Assembly: GCF_004799645.1 (NCBI RefSeq)
Contig: NZ_CP031305.1
Span: 1,116,001-1,180,000, forward strand
DNA length: 64,000 bases
Direction of reading: 5' to 3'
Origin: Natronorubrum bangense
Lineage (GTDB): Archaea > Halobacteriota > Halobacteria > Halobacteriales > Natrialbaceae
The notes below the pieces were generated by a model that did no database searches, was not told the DNA's origin, and worked only from the letters and a program-made list of their open reading frames with translations. The translations under genes and the position numbers were made by a program. Positions 27,623 through 37,114 of this stretch are shown here, piece by piece (positions within the stretch are counted from its first letter, which is position 1; each line of letters opens with the position of its first letter).

Positions 27623-27668
27623 AACAATTGTTGGTTTATAATTCCACAATTATATCTGCGAAAATATA
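27623..27668 (+). promoter_or_regulatory. AACAATTGTT palindrome and TATA element
   Basis: The perfect palindrome AACAATTGTT (27623-27632) is followed by another ACAAT (27646-27650) and by an A/T-rich TATA element near 27660-27668. The TATA lies about 30 bases before the ATG at 27695. Confidence 0.5.
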
Positions 27669-27694
27669 AACGTGCTAGGCTCGAAGCCGTTCGT

Positions 27695-27832
27695 ATGGCA
27701 GCAATAGAACCAACCGAGCCGACGGATACCGACACGACCGACCAGACCGATGTACCGGTTTATCTCCCCGGAACGCCGACGCTCGGATTTACGAGTCGCC
27801 TCGAGCAACTGTTCGATACGCTGGTTCGCTGA
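27695..27832 (+). CDS. 45-residue acidic peptide
   Basis: The frame starts MAAIEPTEPTDTDTTDQTD and ends in the amphipathic SRLEQLFDTLVR. Its ATG lies about 30 bases after a TATA element, fitting a leaderless gene. The N-terminal half is Thr/Asp/Glu-rich and probably disordered. No function can be assigned. Confidence 0.5.
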   Translation: MAAIEPTEPTDTDTTDQTDVPVYLPGTPTLGFTSRLEQLFDTLVR

Positions 27833-28017
27833 TTCGGCGAACGAGATGCCGGAGACGGGTTCGCGACCAGAATCGGACGTTCGGTACCCAGGCTGTTCTC
27901 TGTTGGGATAGTGAGTAGACACCACATCGTGCGGCAGTTGCAATGGTGTGTGAGCCATTGCAGCCAGTAGGGTAGCAGTGTCAGCGTGGAACGCCACAGA
28001 TCAGACAGCGTGACCGA

Positions 28018-28968
28018 TCACTCCCGTCCGACCCACTTGAGGATCAGCAACGTCCCCTCGAACAGCAGAATCATCGTGATCGCGACGAGGATGGGAGCCA
28101 TCATCGTCGGGTCCATCGTGAACATGAACGACAGCCCCGCGAAGGCAGCCCAGAAGTAGAGTCGTTTCTGGGCCAGCCAGCGGCGGGTCGTCACGCCCAT
28201 CATGATCGCGAGCATGATGAACAGCGGGATCTGGAAGACGATCGCGAGGAAGCCGATCAGCGTAATAACCAGATTGAACGTCTCACCGAGCGCGTAGGCG
28301 ATCTCTGCGCTCCCTTCGGCATAGAACGTAAAGTACTGAAACAACACCGGCAACACGAGCAGATACGAAAACAGCATCCCCAGTCCCGCAAGGATGACAC
28401 TCGAGGGGACGGCTGCGAGGTAGTACTTTCGCTCGTGGGGGTACAGCCCCGGCTTCATGAACAGGTAACACTGGTAGACGAACATCGGCAGCGCCACCAT
28501 GATGCCAAGCAGCGCGGAGACTTTGATCCGGGTCAGCCACAGCTCGAGTGGGTGATAGATGTGTGGCGGTGGAACCTCTTCGACCGTGTAGGGGAAGACG
28601 TTGAGCCAGATGTGCTCGATGGCCTGTGAGGCCCACAGCAATCCGATCGCGGTCCCGGCCGAACCAACCAGTAAGACAACTGCAAGCCGAAGCACCATCT
28701 CCTCGATGTGGTCGGCCAGCGGCATCTCCTCGTCATCCGGTGGTGTCGAGATGCCACCGACGTCGTCGTCGGGGTCAGGATAGGCAGGCTCGCCGCCCTG
28801 TTCGTGGTGGTCGCCGACAACGCCTTCGCCGTCGGTTTCGACCGGACGATCGGATCCGTCGTCAGACTCGTCTGCGGTCGGCATCCGCTCGTCGGATGAC
28901 TCCTGGGGCATTTCAGGCGCATTGACGGGGTCCTCGGCGTCACCACCGTCCGCCGGATCGTCCGACAT
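28018..28968 (-). CDS. tatC: Sec-independent translocase subunit TatC, single-domain (TatCo type)
   Basis: The 316-residue protein has an acidic 85-residue N-terminal extension, then a TatC domain with six spans. MPLADHIEEMVLRL is the N-terminal signal-recognition segment, and the loop FMKPGLYPHERKY holds the conserved F-x-PGL-x-x-E-R/K signature. TatC binds twin-arginine signal peptides of folded proteins; haloarchaea send much of their secretome this way. It is divergent from the double tatC. Confidence 0.93.
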   Translation of the reverse strand: MSDDPADGGDAEDPVNAPEMPQESSDERMPTADESDDGSDRPVETDGEGVVGDHHEQGGEPAYPDPDDDVGGISTPPDDEEMPLADHIEEMVLRLAVVLLVGSAGTAIGLLWASQAIEHIWLNVFPYTVEEVPPPHIYHPLELWLTRIKVSALLGIMVALPMFVYQCYLFMKPGLYPHERKYYLAAVPSSVILAGLGMLFSYLLVLPVLFQYFTFYAEGSAEIAYALGETFNLVITLIGFLAIVFQIPLFIMLAIMMGVTTRRWLAQKRLYFWAAFAGLSFMFTMDPTMMAPILVAITMILLFEGTLLILKWVGRE

Positions 28969-29109
28969 CTATCGGGATATCAAAAGGCCAGCGGTTATAG
29001 GCCTTTTTCTTACGAACACTGGTGGAGAGCGACAAGATCCGAAATCGACGGGTTCGGTCTACTCACTCGAAAGGTTGATAACTGGATGTCAGTTACCAAC
29101 AGCCAGTAA

Positions 29110-31449
29110 ATGAGTTCTGCCGTCGGAGAAGATACAGCCAAAGCGATCACCACTGGCCGGGAGACGATCGGCGCACTACTCTCCAGCGCGCAGACGCATC
29201 TCCAGAAGGTGTTTATCGTCTTCGTGCTCGGGTTCATCGGCTCTTTTTATGCACTGCGGGTCTTCATCTGGGACTTCCTCGAGGCGACGGCGAAAGCCGA
29301 GATGGGCCAGGAAGTCGCGCAGGCGACCGACATCATTACCAGAACGCCGTTCGAGGTGATTCTCTTACAGGCGAAGATCGGAATGCTGGTCGGCGTGATC
29401 GTTGCGCTGCCAGCGTTGCTCTACTACTCACGGGATGCACTCCGAGAGCGCGGCGTTCAGTCGGTTGTCCCAATCTCCAAGGGGTATCTGGCCGGACTCG
29501 CCACGGCCTCGTTTGTTCTGTTCTGGGTCGGTGTTACCTACGCCTATGTGATCTTCTTCCCGTATGCGTTCGACTTCCTCGGTGCCGTTGCCTTCGACGC
29601 CGGTGTCAACCCGAGTTGGGGGATCACGGAGTTCACCGAGTTCGTCGCCCTGTTGACGCTCTCGTTCGGTCTTGCAGCACAGCTGCCGCTGTTGATGAGC
29701 GTGCTGTCGTACACCGAGATCGTCTCCTACGAGACGTTCCGGGACAAATGGCGCCACGCGATCGTCGCCATCACGGTCTTCGGCGCGATGTTCTCACCAC
29801 CGGACCCGTTCACGCTGGTCATGTGGGCGCTGCCACTGGTTGCACTCTACGTGTTCAGTCTCGGCCTCGCAAAGGTCGTCGCCAACATCAGGCGACGCGG
29901 CTCGGCCGAACTCGACACGGGTACGGGGCTGATGAAACGACGCGTCTTCCAGTTCGTCGGCGGGCTGGCAGGTGTCGGCGTCCTGACGGCAGCGTTCGTC
30001 AACCAGGGCGGGTTCGACCAGCTCGAGGAGGCCGTCTACCCGCTGCTTCCCGCCGGCTACCGCCCCGAGGGAACGTTCGGTCTCGAGGCCATCGCGGTCG
30101 AACACGGGCTGCTCGGCGACGTTGCTGTTGGAGCAATCGTCGCCGCGGTCGTCGGCCTGCTCGTCCTCATCGGCTACACGACGATGGTGCTTCGCTCCCC
30201 AGTCTACCCGCGAGAGGGAGATATCCGAACTGCAGACGAGCCTGACGACGTCGATTTCGAGACGCTTGCGGCCGAGGACATCGCGGACATCCCGGCACCG
30301 GTCTTCCTCAAGATGAGCGAAGACGACGCCCTCGAGTACTCCCGACAGGCGATGTACGACGACAATCGGGAGAAAGCCGAAGCGATCCTCAATCGGTTCG
30401 ATACGCTGCAAGAACAGCAACAGGCTGGCGATGGGAAAGACGCTGCAAGCAGTGGCGGCACCGCGGCAGGCGCCACAGCCGCGTCGGAAGGCAGCGATGA
30501 GGAGGGAGGCCTCTTCTCGAGCACTGCTGCTGGGATGCTCGACCCATTTACGGAAGACGAGACGACCGAAGACGACATCGGTGGCTACGCCTACGACCTC
30601 GCGTTTATCGTCGACAGTCTCACCTCGAAAACGATCTACATCGTGGGTGTCTTCATGGCCGTGCTCGGTGGTTCCTTTATCGCGCTCTATCAGGGCGGGT
30701 TCGGGGTCATCCTCACGCAGTTCGTCGACCGGGTGCCACCCGAAGTCCTCGACGAAGTCACCGAGGAGCCGATGACGTCGGACGAGGTGACGACGGAAGT
30801 GATCGGCGACCTGGGGCTCGTTATCGCGCTCCACCCCGTGGAAGTCCTGATCTTCATGGTGAAGGTCAGTACGATCCTCGCGTTCATCGCCGTCTTACCG
30901 ATGCTCTTCTACTGGGGCTGGCCGGCGGCCAAAGAACGTGGGCTCGTTCGCGGAGACCAGCGCGTGTTCCTCATCTGGGGCGGCGCGCTGTTCGCCGGCT
31001 TCGGGCTTGGGTTGTTCCTCGGGTTTTACTGGATCGCCCCGGCGGTCATCTCGTATCTCATCACCGACGCCGTTCAGAACGGGATGGATGTTACCTACCG
31101 GATCAACAGCTTCTCGTGGCTCGTGATCTACACGACCCTCGGCGTCGGATTCCTGTTCAACATCATCGTCACGATGGCACTGTTCCACGTCGGCGGGATC
31201 ATCAGCTACCGGACGATGCTCGCTCGCTGGCGGCCAGTCGTCGTCGGCATCTTCACGATCGCCGCCTTCGCCAGCCCGAAAGGCATCCTGACGATGCTGT
31301 TGTTTGCCATCCCGATCGCGCTGACCTACATGCTAGGACTTGCCATCCTCTACGTGTTCACCGGTGGCGGACGACTGTTCGGCGGGGGCGGCGACAGCGG
31401 CGAGACCGCATCGGAACCGGAGCCAGACTCCGGTGCCGTCGCCAAATAG
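29110..31449 (+). CDS. fused double TatC (TatCt type)
   Basis: The 779-residue protein contains two TatC domains in tandem (about 15-270 and 500-760) joined by extra spans and an acidic linker. This 14-span form is the second haloarchaeal TatC. The first domain has a drifted loop (RDALRERGVQSVVPISKGY) where the canonical PGL signature would be, and the second (WPAAKERGLVRGDQRVFL) is also changed, so the two domains probably do different jobs from the single TatC. The N-terminus of each domain faces the cytoplasm in the family model. Confidence 0.92.
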   Translation: MSSAVGEDTAKAITTGRETIGALLSSAQTHLQKVFIVFVLGFIGSFYALRVFIWDFLEATAKAEMGQEVAQATDIITRTPFEVILLQAKIGMLVGVIVALPALLYYSRDALRERGVQSVVPISKGYLAGLATASFVLFWVGVTYAYVIFFPYAFDFLGAVAFDAGVNPSWGITEFTEFVALLTLSFGLAAQLPLLMSVLSYTEIVSYETFRDKWRHAIVAITVFGAMFSPPDPFTLVMWALPLVALYVFSLGLAKVVANIRRRGSAELDTGTGLMKRRVFQFVGGLAGVGVLTAAFVNQGGFDQLEEAVYPLLPAGYRPEGTFGLEAIAVEHGLLGDVAVGAIVAAVVGLLVLIGYTTMVLRSPVYPREGDIRTADEPDDVDFETLAAEDIADIPAPVFLKMSEDDALEYSRQAMYDDNREKAEAILNRFDTLQEQQQAGDGKDAASSGGTAAGATAASEGSDEEGGLFSSTAAGMLDPFTEDETTEDDIGGYAYDLAFIVDSLTSKTIYIVGVFMAVLGGSFIALYQGGFGVILTQFVDRVPPEVLDEVTEEPMTSDEVTTEVIGDLGLVIALHPVEVLIFMVKVSTILAFIAVLPMLFYWGWPAAKERGLVRGDQRVFLIWGGALFAGFGLGLFLGFYWIAPAVISYLITDAVQNGMDVTYRINSFSWLVIYTTLGVGFLFNIIVTMALFHVGGIISYRTMLARWRPVVVGIFTIAAFASPKGILTMLLFAIPIALTYMLGLAILYVFTGGGRLFGGGGDSGETASEPEPDSGAVAK

Positions 31450-31457
31450 TCCGACAG

Positions 31458-31463
31458 TATAAG
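31458..31463 (+). promoter_or_regulatory. TATA element of the ribbon-helix-helix gene
   Basis: TATAAG is centred about 33 bases before the ATG at 31494, just after the stop of the double tatC, so the small gene has its own promoter. Confidence 0.5.
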
Positions 31464-31493
31464 AGACTCCCCTTCGAACGACCACGCAGACTG

Positions 31494-31670
31494 ATGCCAA
31501 AGATCAGCGTCGAAGTCCCACAGGAACTCCTCGAAGATCTCGATGAACACGTCGGTGACGACGGCAAGTTCGTCAATCGAAGCGATGCAATCCGTGCCTC
31601 AATTCGGAAAACACTCGACATCTTAGACGAGATCGACGACCGCCACGACCGCCTCGAGACCGACGAGTAA
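31494..31670 (+). CDS. ribbon-helix-helix (CopG-type) DNA-binding protein
   Basis: The 58-residue protein starts MPKISVEVPQELLEDLDEHV and continues FVNRSDAIRASIRKTL. This is a complete RHH fold: an antiparallel beta strand for the DNA groove, then two helices. Such dimers act as small repressors or as antitoxins. No toxin gene is next to it. The target is unknown. Confidence 0.85.
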   Translation: MPKISVEVPQELLEDLDEHVGDDGKFVNRSDAIRASIRKTLDILDEIDDRHDRLETDE

Positions 31671-31689
31671 CCCGTCACGACACCGGCTT

Positions 31690-31899
31690 TCATTGCTGTA
31701 CCGAGTTCCCGGCGCGACCACAGGACAGGTCGTGGTCGTGTCGGAACTGACGGACAACGGTCCGTACCAGAGCCGTGCGCTCGACACAGCGGTCAACCAC
31801 GACGGCGCTTCTGCCGTCGGTCGTGAACTCAGTTGTTATCTCCCCATCGAAACCAACGTGTTCCGATAGCAGCCGAAAGCCGCTGGGAAACCACTTCAA
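31690..31899 (-). CDS. possible small protein with a TTG start
   Basis: A 69-codon minus-strand frame starts at a TTG (reading KWFPSGFRLLSEHVGFDG) and ends SVQQ. Third positions are about 70% G/C and the frame stays open for 14 more codons upstream to a TAA, without an ATG or GTG. A TATA-like GTATATAATT lies near 31935-31945. The segment SAVVVDRCVERTALVRTVVRQ looks protein-like. It may be real, a gene remnant, or chance. Confidence 0.35.
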   Translation of the reverse strand: MKWFPSGFRLLSEHVGFDGEITTEFTTDGRSAVVVDRCVERTALVRTVVRQFRHDHDLSCGRAGNSVQQ

Positions 31900-32107
31900 A
31901 TCGCTCGTCTCGCGGACCGTCTCGAGCCACAGTAATAATTATATACTCACAGTTAATATCTTCTTCCCAACAGCACGAGTCAGCCACTGGTCGGAACGAT
32001 CGAACGCCAGCAAACCCTCGTCTGAGGGTGCCGATAATCGGATAACAGTTTTTGGTCGTATTTCCAATCTTTGTTTCCGTTGCTTATTATGAAAGGTATT
32101 ATGTGGG

Positions 32108-32419
32108 ATGGAAGCCGTCTCGTACGGCATGACACCATCGGCTTCAGAGAGCATGGACGAGACCGAAATTCGGACGGTCAAGCTCCCAACAACAGCGACG
32201 ACACAACGTGCGCTCCACGAGGCGGTCGGGCACCTCTACGACGAACTGGCAATCGCCCACGAAGACACTGGCGAACTCGACCACGAAGACACTGGCGAAC
32301 TCGACCACGCGACGGAACTGTTCGAACAACTAGAGACACTCTACGTCGCGACTGCAGAAGAGTCGACGACGGATATCGAACTCACGTATCGCCTCGAGAA
32401 CGGACACGGGCCGCAGTAA
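32108..32419 (+). CDS. hypothetical acidic protein with a duplicated octapeptide
   Basis: The 103-residue protein begins MEAVSYGMTPSASES. A TATA-like CTTATTATG about 28 bases before supports the ATG at 32108. The middle contains HEDTGELD twice in tandem, from a perfect 24-bp duplication (32258-32281 and 32282-32305). The rest is helical and ends in a beta-like DIELTYRLENGHG. Function unknown. Confidence 0.6.
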   Translation: MEAVSYGMTPSASESMDETEIRTVKLPTTATTQRALHEAVGHLYDELAIAHEDTGELDHEDTGELDHATELFEQLETLYVATAEESTTDIELTYRLENGHGPQ

Positions 32420-32423
32420 CGGC

Positions 32424-33209
32424 TTACTCGTCGTCGACCGGCGCTGCAAACCCGAAGTTCGGTTTGACGTCCTCGACACGAACTGTCAGTTTATCACCAG
32501 TTTCAGCCCCGGAGACAAACAGTCGGTAGCCGTCGATGGAGGCGATACCGTCACCTTCGGAGCCGACGTCGATGATCTCGACCTCGAGTTCGTCGCCCGG
32601 TCGCACCGGGGCAGTGAGTCGACCCTTGGCAATGAAGTAGATCTCGGACGACTCCTCACGGCTGGCTTTCGGCGAGGTGACACGAACGTACTGGAACTCG
32701 TCTTCGACGTCGGCACGGAAGTCGTCAACGTCCGGCCCCTCGAAGATCTTGACGACGAAGTTGCCGCCGGTGTCGAGAATCTCGAGTGCGGTCTCGAACG
32801 CCTGTCGGGCGAGATACAATGACCGAGCCTGGTCCAGTGAGTACTCGCCGGACATGTTGGGTGCCATGTCCGAGACGACGGCGTCGACGGGGCCACCTGC
32901 GGCGTCGATAACGCGCTCACGGGTTTTGTCTTCGGTCATGTCGCCACGGAGCGTTTCGACCCGGTCGTTGAGCGTCGAATCCTCGAGATCCTTGATTCGC
33001 TGGAGGTCGACACCGATAACCGATCCCGGTGGGCCGACCTTCTCGGCGGCGACCTGAAGCCAGCCACCGGGTGCAGCCCCGAGGTCGACGACCGTATCGC
33101 CGCCAGAGATGACGTTCTCGAGATCGTCGAGCTGTTTGAGCTTGTAGGCTGCGCGACTCCGATATCCTTCCTGCTTCGATTTGTTGTAGTACTGATCGCG
33201 TCGTGTCAT
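32424..33209 (-). CDS. rlmE: 23S rRNA 2'-O-methyltransferase RlmE/FtsJ with TRAM domain
   Basis: The 261-residue protein has the FtsJ catalytic tetrad: K in RAAYKLKQL, D in VVSDMAPN, K in FVVKIFEGP and E in SSEIYF. The SAM site is VVDLGAAPGGWLQVAAE. Residues from about 200 on form a TRAM domain (PVRPGDELEVEIIDVGSEGDG), an RNA-binding addition in archaeal homologues. It methylates a uridine of 23S rRNA in E. coli. It is divergent from pcn. Confidence 0.92.
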   Translation of the reverse strand: MTRRDQYYNKSKQEGYRSRAAYKLKQLDDLENVISGGDTVVDLGAAPGGWLQVAAEKVGPPGSVIGVDLQRIKDLEDSTLNDRVETLRGDMTEDKTRERVIDAAGGPVDAVVSDMAPNMSGEYSLDQARSLYLARQAFETALEILDTGGNFVVKIFEGPDVDDFRADVEDEFQYVRVTSPKASREESSEIYFIAKGRLTAPVRPGDELEVEIIDVGSEGDGIASIDGYRLFVSGAETGDKLTVRVEDVKPNFGFAAPVDDE

Positions 33210-33440
33210 GAGCTGTCTCCGGTAACGATTTGCTGCCGAAGCCGGACCAACGAGTGGCCGACAGCATCGGCACGACCGATGTTACCAGTCGGATCGAGGA
33301 CGCTCGATCTGATTCGTACCCACGGTATGGGCCAGAAGCGGAAAGACCTGCTGATACGGGCCGCCGACACGAAAAACGCGAGCCGAACAGCCGCTTTGAG
33401 TGCGATATCGACCTTGCGCTGGCCACGCGCAAAGGGTGCC

Positions 33441-33448
33441 TTTTTATG
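33441..33448 (+). promoter_or_regulatory. TATA-like element of pcn
   Basis: TTTTTATG is centred about 28 bases before the ATG at 33473. It overlaps an in-frame ATG (33446), which argues against that earlier start. Confidence 0.5.
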
Positions 33449-33472
33449 GCAACCGTTCGTACCCAGAGCTAT

Positions 33473-34216
33473 ATGTTCAAGGCCATCGTGAGCGCGGAAA
33501 CGCTCACCAGCGCGCTCGATTCGGTAAGTGTGCTGGTCGACGAGTGCAAAATCCACCTCGAGGAAGACGGCCTCGAAATCCGGGCCGTCGATCCGGCCAA
33601 CGTCGGGATGGTCGACCTCTCGCTCGATGCGGCTGCGTTTGAATCCTACGAAGCCGACGGCGGGCTCATCGGTGTCGACCTCTCCCGACTCGAGGACATC
33701 GCAGGCATGGCCGAATCCGGCCAGCTCATCCAGCTCGAACTCGACGAAGAGACGCGTAAACTCCAGATCCAGATCGACGGGCTCGAGTACACGCTTGCGC
33801 TCATCGACCCCGACTCCATCCGACAGGAGCCGGACATTCCGGATCTCGATCTTCCCGCAGAGGTCATCCTCGAGGGCAAAGACGTCAACCGGTCGGTCAA
33901 AGCCGCCGACATGGTCTCCGACCACATCGCACTTGGCGTCGACGAGACCGAGGAGTACTTTTATGTCAATGCAGAGGGCGACACTGACGATGTCCACCTC
34001 GAGTTGACTCAGGATGACCTGATCGATCTCCAGGTCGGTCCGGCACACTCGCTGTTCTCGCTCGATTATCTCAAGGATATGAACAAGGCGATCCCCTCGA
34101 CGACCGAGGTCACGCTCGCACTCGGCGAGGAGTTCCCGGTCAAGATCTACTTTGGCTTCGGCGAGGGACAGGGACAGGTCACCTACATGCTCGCCCCGCG
34201 CATCCAGAGCGAGTGA
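33473..34216 (+). CDS. pcn: DNA polymerase sliding clamp PCNA
   Basis: The 247-residue protein starts [16 protein letters not shown] and contains [17 protein letters not shown], the interdomain [15 protein letters not shown] and the C-terminal [12 protein letters not shown]. It forms a trimeric ring around DNA that holds polymerases, FEN1, ligase and others. Acidic residues dominate the surface, as expected for a halophile. priL follows about 1.4 kb later, keeping replication genes close. Confidence 0.97.
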   Translation: MFKAIVSAETLTSALDSVSVLVDECKIHLEEDGLEIRAVDPANVGMVDLSLDAAAFESYEADGGLIGVDLSRLEDIAGMAESGQLIQLELDEETRKLQIQIDGLEYTLALIDPDSIRQEPDIPDLDLPAEVILEGKDVNRSVKAADMVSDHIALGVDETEEYFYVNAEGDTDDVHLELTQDDLIDLQVGPAHSLFSLDYLKDMNKAIPSTTEVTLALGEEFPVKIYFGFGEGQGQVTYMLAPRIQSE

Positions 34217-34285
34217 ACAGCCGCATTTAAAAGTCGAACATAGGAAGGAGACTGCCTACCAGTCTTTCTCCAGTATAAGACAGTA

Positions 34286-34618
34286 ATGCCCTCCAGAGAC
34301 GACGCCACAGACACACCAGCAACTGGTGAGCCACGATGTGTAACGACGTTCGATCCGGACGCCGGTGAGCAGGCGAGTGACGCGATCATCACGGCGGTCG
34401 CAACACTGCTCGAGACCAGCCAGCTCGAGCTGACGCCGCTTTATGAGGCCGTCGAGCCAGATGCGCTCGACTCGCTGGTCGCGCACGCTCGACGAGTCGA
34501 CGACGCTGGCACCCACCAACTACAGTTTATTTACGAGGGGTTCGACATCGGCGTTCGAACCGACGGGCAGATTCGAATCCACGACGCACCCGCCGCGAGG
34601 AGTTCAAACGGGACATAG
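34286..34618 (+). CDS. HalOD1 output-domain protein
   Basis: The 110-residue protein contains the HalOD1 domain: ASDAIITAVATLLETSQLELTPLYEAVEPDALDSL, then a beta-strand end (QFIYEGFDIGVRTDGQIRIHD). HalOD1 is a haloarchaeal domain found alone or after response-regulator receivers; its partner is unknown. A TTTAAAA element lies about 55 bases upstream. A second HalOD1 protein is encoded at 47416. Confidence 0.82.
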   Translation: MPSRDDATDTPATGEPRCVTTFDPDAGEQASDAIITAVATLLETSQLELTPLYEAVEPDALDSLVAHARRVDDAGTHQLQFIYEGFDIGVRTDGQIRIHDAPAARSSNGT

Positions 34619-34641
34619 CGGCTGGCAGCCGCCACGTCCGA

Positions 34642-35508
34642 TCACTCGTGTTCGTCGAGAAACGCCAGCAACTCCTCGTTGACTCGGTCGGCGTCTTCGA
34701 TGAAAAACAGGTGTGAGCCACCTTCGATCCGCTCGAGTCGCGCATCCGGGATTGCTTCTTTCAACAGTCGACCGTTCACGGCAGGAACGACCTGATCGTC
34801 AGTGCCGTGGAGGATCAGCGTCGGCACTCGCAGTCTGCTGAGCCGATCGCTCACATCGAAGTCCAGGACGGCAGCAGCCTGGGCCTCCCGTGCCGGCTCG
34901 GTGGCATCCTGCTCGAGTCGCCACTCGATGATCCGGTCCATCAGATGCGGGTTGCGGTTCGTAAAGCGTTCGTTGAACGCAGGTCGCATCCGATGGCGCA
35001 GCGTCTCACGTTCGCTTGCCCCCTTTGGAACGTCGAAGATGAACTCTTGGGTCTCCTCGGGGACCGGCGCGGCGTCGGGACCGCCGTGGCTCGTACAACA
35101 GAGCGTCAACGTCTTCGCCCGGGTGTACTCGAGGGCGTAGCGCTGGGCGATCATCCCACCCATGCTCGCGCCGACGATGTGTGCCTCGCGAACGCCGGCA
35201 TCGTCGAGGACGGCCTCGAGATCAGCCGCGAGCCCACCGATCGAGTAGCCCGCCAGTTTGAAGATGAGCAGTGCGCGGAGTTTGCGCGGCAATCGCGGGA
35301 CGAGCGGCGGAAGACCGGCATCCGACTGGCCCGTCCCGCGGTTGTCCGGGGCAACTACGTCGAAGGCGTCTCGAACAGCCTCCCGCTGCCAGCGCCACAT
35401 CCATCGACCGTAGCCCAGTCCCTGCACGAAGACGACCGGCGTGCCGCCGTCTTCACTCTCGTCGTACCCGTAGTAAATCGACACGCCGTCTCGTATCGCC
35501 CGTGACAT
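34642..35508 (-). CDS. alpha/beta hydrolase
   Basis: With the ATG at 35508 the 288-residue protein starts MSRAIRDGVSIYYGYDESED. It has the nucleophile elbow GASMGGMIAQ, the oxyanion region VQGLGYGRWMW, the acid in ILHGTDDQVVP and the His in EGGSHLFFIED. The type is that of 3-oxoadipate enol-lactonase or esterase-like enzymes; the substrate is not known. A longer frame to 35781 is open but lacks family sequence. Confidence 0.85.
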   Translation of the reverse strand: MSRAIRDGVSIYYGYDESEDGGTPVVFVQGLGYGRWMWRWQREAVRDAFDVVAPDNRGTGQSDAGLPPLVPRLPRKLRALLIFKLAGYSIGGLAADLEAVLDDAGVREAHIVGASMGGMIAQRYALEYTRAKTLTLCCTSHGGPDAAPVPEETQEFIFDVPKGASERETLRHRMRPAFNERFTNRNPHLMDRIIEWRLEQDATEPAREAQAAAVLDFDVSDRLSRLRVPTLILHGTDDQVVPAVNGRLLKEAIPDARLERIEGGSHLFFIEDADRVNEELLAFLDEHE

Positions 35509-35603
35509 ACTCGACGTGACGTATCGGATCCCCTTGAAGTCGACCCTCGAGGATCGGCGCACAATCAGCGGCTTTAACCCCGCGCAGTAACATCGGATTA
35601 CCG

Positions 35604-36686
35604 ATGCAGCGACTGCACGCCCGGTACCCGTTTCTCGAGGCAGCCCGCGACGCTGTGGCGACTGAGGCCGTCGATCTGGCCACCGTCGTCGAACAGGACC
35701 GGGCAGTCGTCGACCGCGCCCGCGAGCGCGTTGTCGCGGCACTCGAGGACGGCGAGACCGGCGACCCACACCGAGAGCCACGTGTCGAGTTGCTCTCGTA
35801 CCCCGTTGCGCGCGTTCTCGTTTCGATGGTTGACGAGCGCATTCTCGTGCGCAAGTACGCCCGTGCCGAGGCCGCGACCGCGTACGACCGGTTCACCGCC
35901 GATTTCGAGACGACAACCGAACTCAAAAGCGTCGACTCGACGGGACTGGATTTCGAGACCGTGCTCTCGGAGTTCGACCTCCAGGCTGTCGTTCGAGAAA
36001 CCACTGACGGGTATCGGATCGACGTCGGTACTTATCTCCCACTGGCGGAGGACCTCTGGGAAGACGAGTGGCATCTGGTCAATCGTGCGCTGGCCGACGG
36101 CGAGGTGCCAGTGACAGAGGCTGAACTGCTGACACTCCTGCAAGAAGCCGTTCGGAGCCGTATCGAGGATGGACTACCGTTCGACGTTCCCGACGTGATC
36201 GAGGCCGCACTCGAGGACGACGTCGCCGAGATCCGGGAGGTACTGGCGGACCTCGAGTTGACTCGCGAGATAGATACGGTCGTCCCGGAGCTGTTCCCGC
36301 CGTGTATGAAAGCCCTGCTCGATGGGATCCAGAAGGGTGAACATCTGCCACACCACTCCCGGTTTGCGATCACCGCGTTCCTATCGAACATCGGGATGGA
36401 GACCGACGAGATCGTCGATCTCTACCGGGTCAACTCGTCGTTTGGCGAGGAGATGACCCGCTACCAGACCGACCATATCCGAGGTGACTCTTCGCCTACG
36501 GAGTACTCGGCCCCATCGTGTGCGACGATGCAATCCTACGGCGACTGCGTGAACAAAGACGACCTCTGTGAACGAATTCCGCACCCGATGGCCTACTACG
36601 AGGAGCGGATCGACGACGCCGACGACGACGAGGTCGAAGACTGGCGCGACGAAGAGAGCGACGGCGAGTCCGCAAGCGGCGACTAG
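35604..36686 (+). CDS. priL: DNA primase large subunit PriL
   Basis: The 360-residue protein starts MQRLHARYPFLEAARDAV. Its C-terminal half has the four Fe-S cysteines: one in FPPCMKALL, and three in PSCATMQSYGDCVNKDDLCER. PriL pairs with the catalytic PriS to make RNA primers and helps bind the initiating nucleotides. A short acidic tail follows. The priS gene is not in this window. Confidence 0.94.
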   Translation: MQRLHARYPFLEAARDAVATEAVDLATVVEQDRAVVDRARERVVAALEDGETGDPHREPRVELLSYPVARVLVSMVDERILVRKYARAEAATAYDRFTADFETTTELKSVDSTGLDFETVLSEFDLQAVVRETTDGYRIDVGTYLPLAEDLWEDEWHLVNRALADGEVPVTEAELLTLLQEAVRSRIEDGLPFDVPDVIEAALEDDVAEIREVLADLELTREIDTVVPELFPPCMKALLDGIQKGEHLPHHSRFAITAFLSNIGMETDEIVDLYRVNSSFGEEMTRYQTDHIRGDSSPTEYSAPSCATMQSYGDCVNKDDLCERIPHPMAYYEERIDDADDDEVEDWRDEESDGESASGD

Positions 36687-36715
36687 CCGAGCGTCACACC
36701 CAGGTCGTCAAAGGG

Positions 36716-37072
36716 CTACGATTCGTGATCTCTAGACAGTTCGTCGGCCTGTTCTTGGATCTCCTGGAGCGCACGTTCTTGCTCACCACGGGCGAGACCA
36801 CCTGATTCGACGTGTCGACCCCCATACTGCCAGGATGGGATCGCGTTCCAGACGTCGGAGTCGTCGTCCTCGTGTTCGTCATCCGCCGTCGCCGTCCGAG
36901 AGCGTCTCCACACGAGTCCAGCGGCGACTCCAGCAAGGACCACACCAGCGGCGGCTGGATCGATCACGGACGTCGATCTGACGAACAGTGACGATCCGAG
37001 CAACACGGCGACAGCGACAACGAGTCCCCGAAGTCGCGAGGGCGACTGAGTCGTTGACTCTGAGTTGTCCAT
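36716..37072 (-). CDS. small membrane protein with acidic tail
   Basis: The 118-residue protein has two hydrophobic segments (about 16-33 and 40-54), the short basic WRRSRT, and an acidic, Gln-rich C-terminal half with IPSWQYGGRHVESGG. The polar half probably lies in the cytoplasm. I do not recognise the family. It is convergent with priL. Confidence 0.65.
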   Translation of the reverse strand: MDNSESTTQSPSRLRGLVVAVAVLLGSSLFVRSTSVIDPAAAGVVLAGVAAGLVWRRSRTATADDEHEDDDSDVWNAIPSWQYGGRHVESGGLARGEQERALQEIQEQADELSRDHES

Positions 37073-37114
37073 ACATCATGTTATCGAGACGACGTGAAAA
37101 CGCTGCTGCCGTTT

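Noticed and set aside
31494..31670. Ribbon-helix-helix gene as part of a toxin-antitoxin pair
   Set aside because: No small toxin-like gene lies on either side; the neighbours are the double tatC and a doubtful TTG-started frame.
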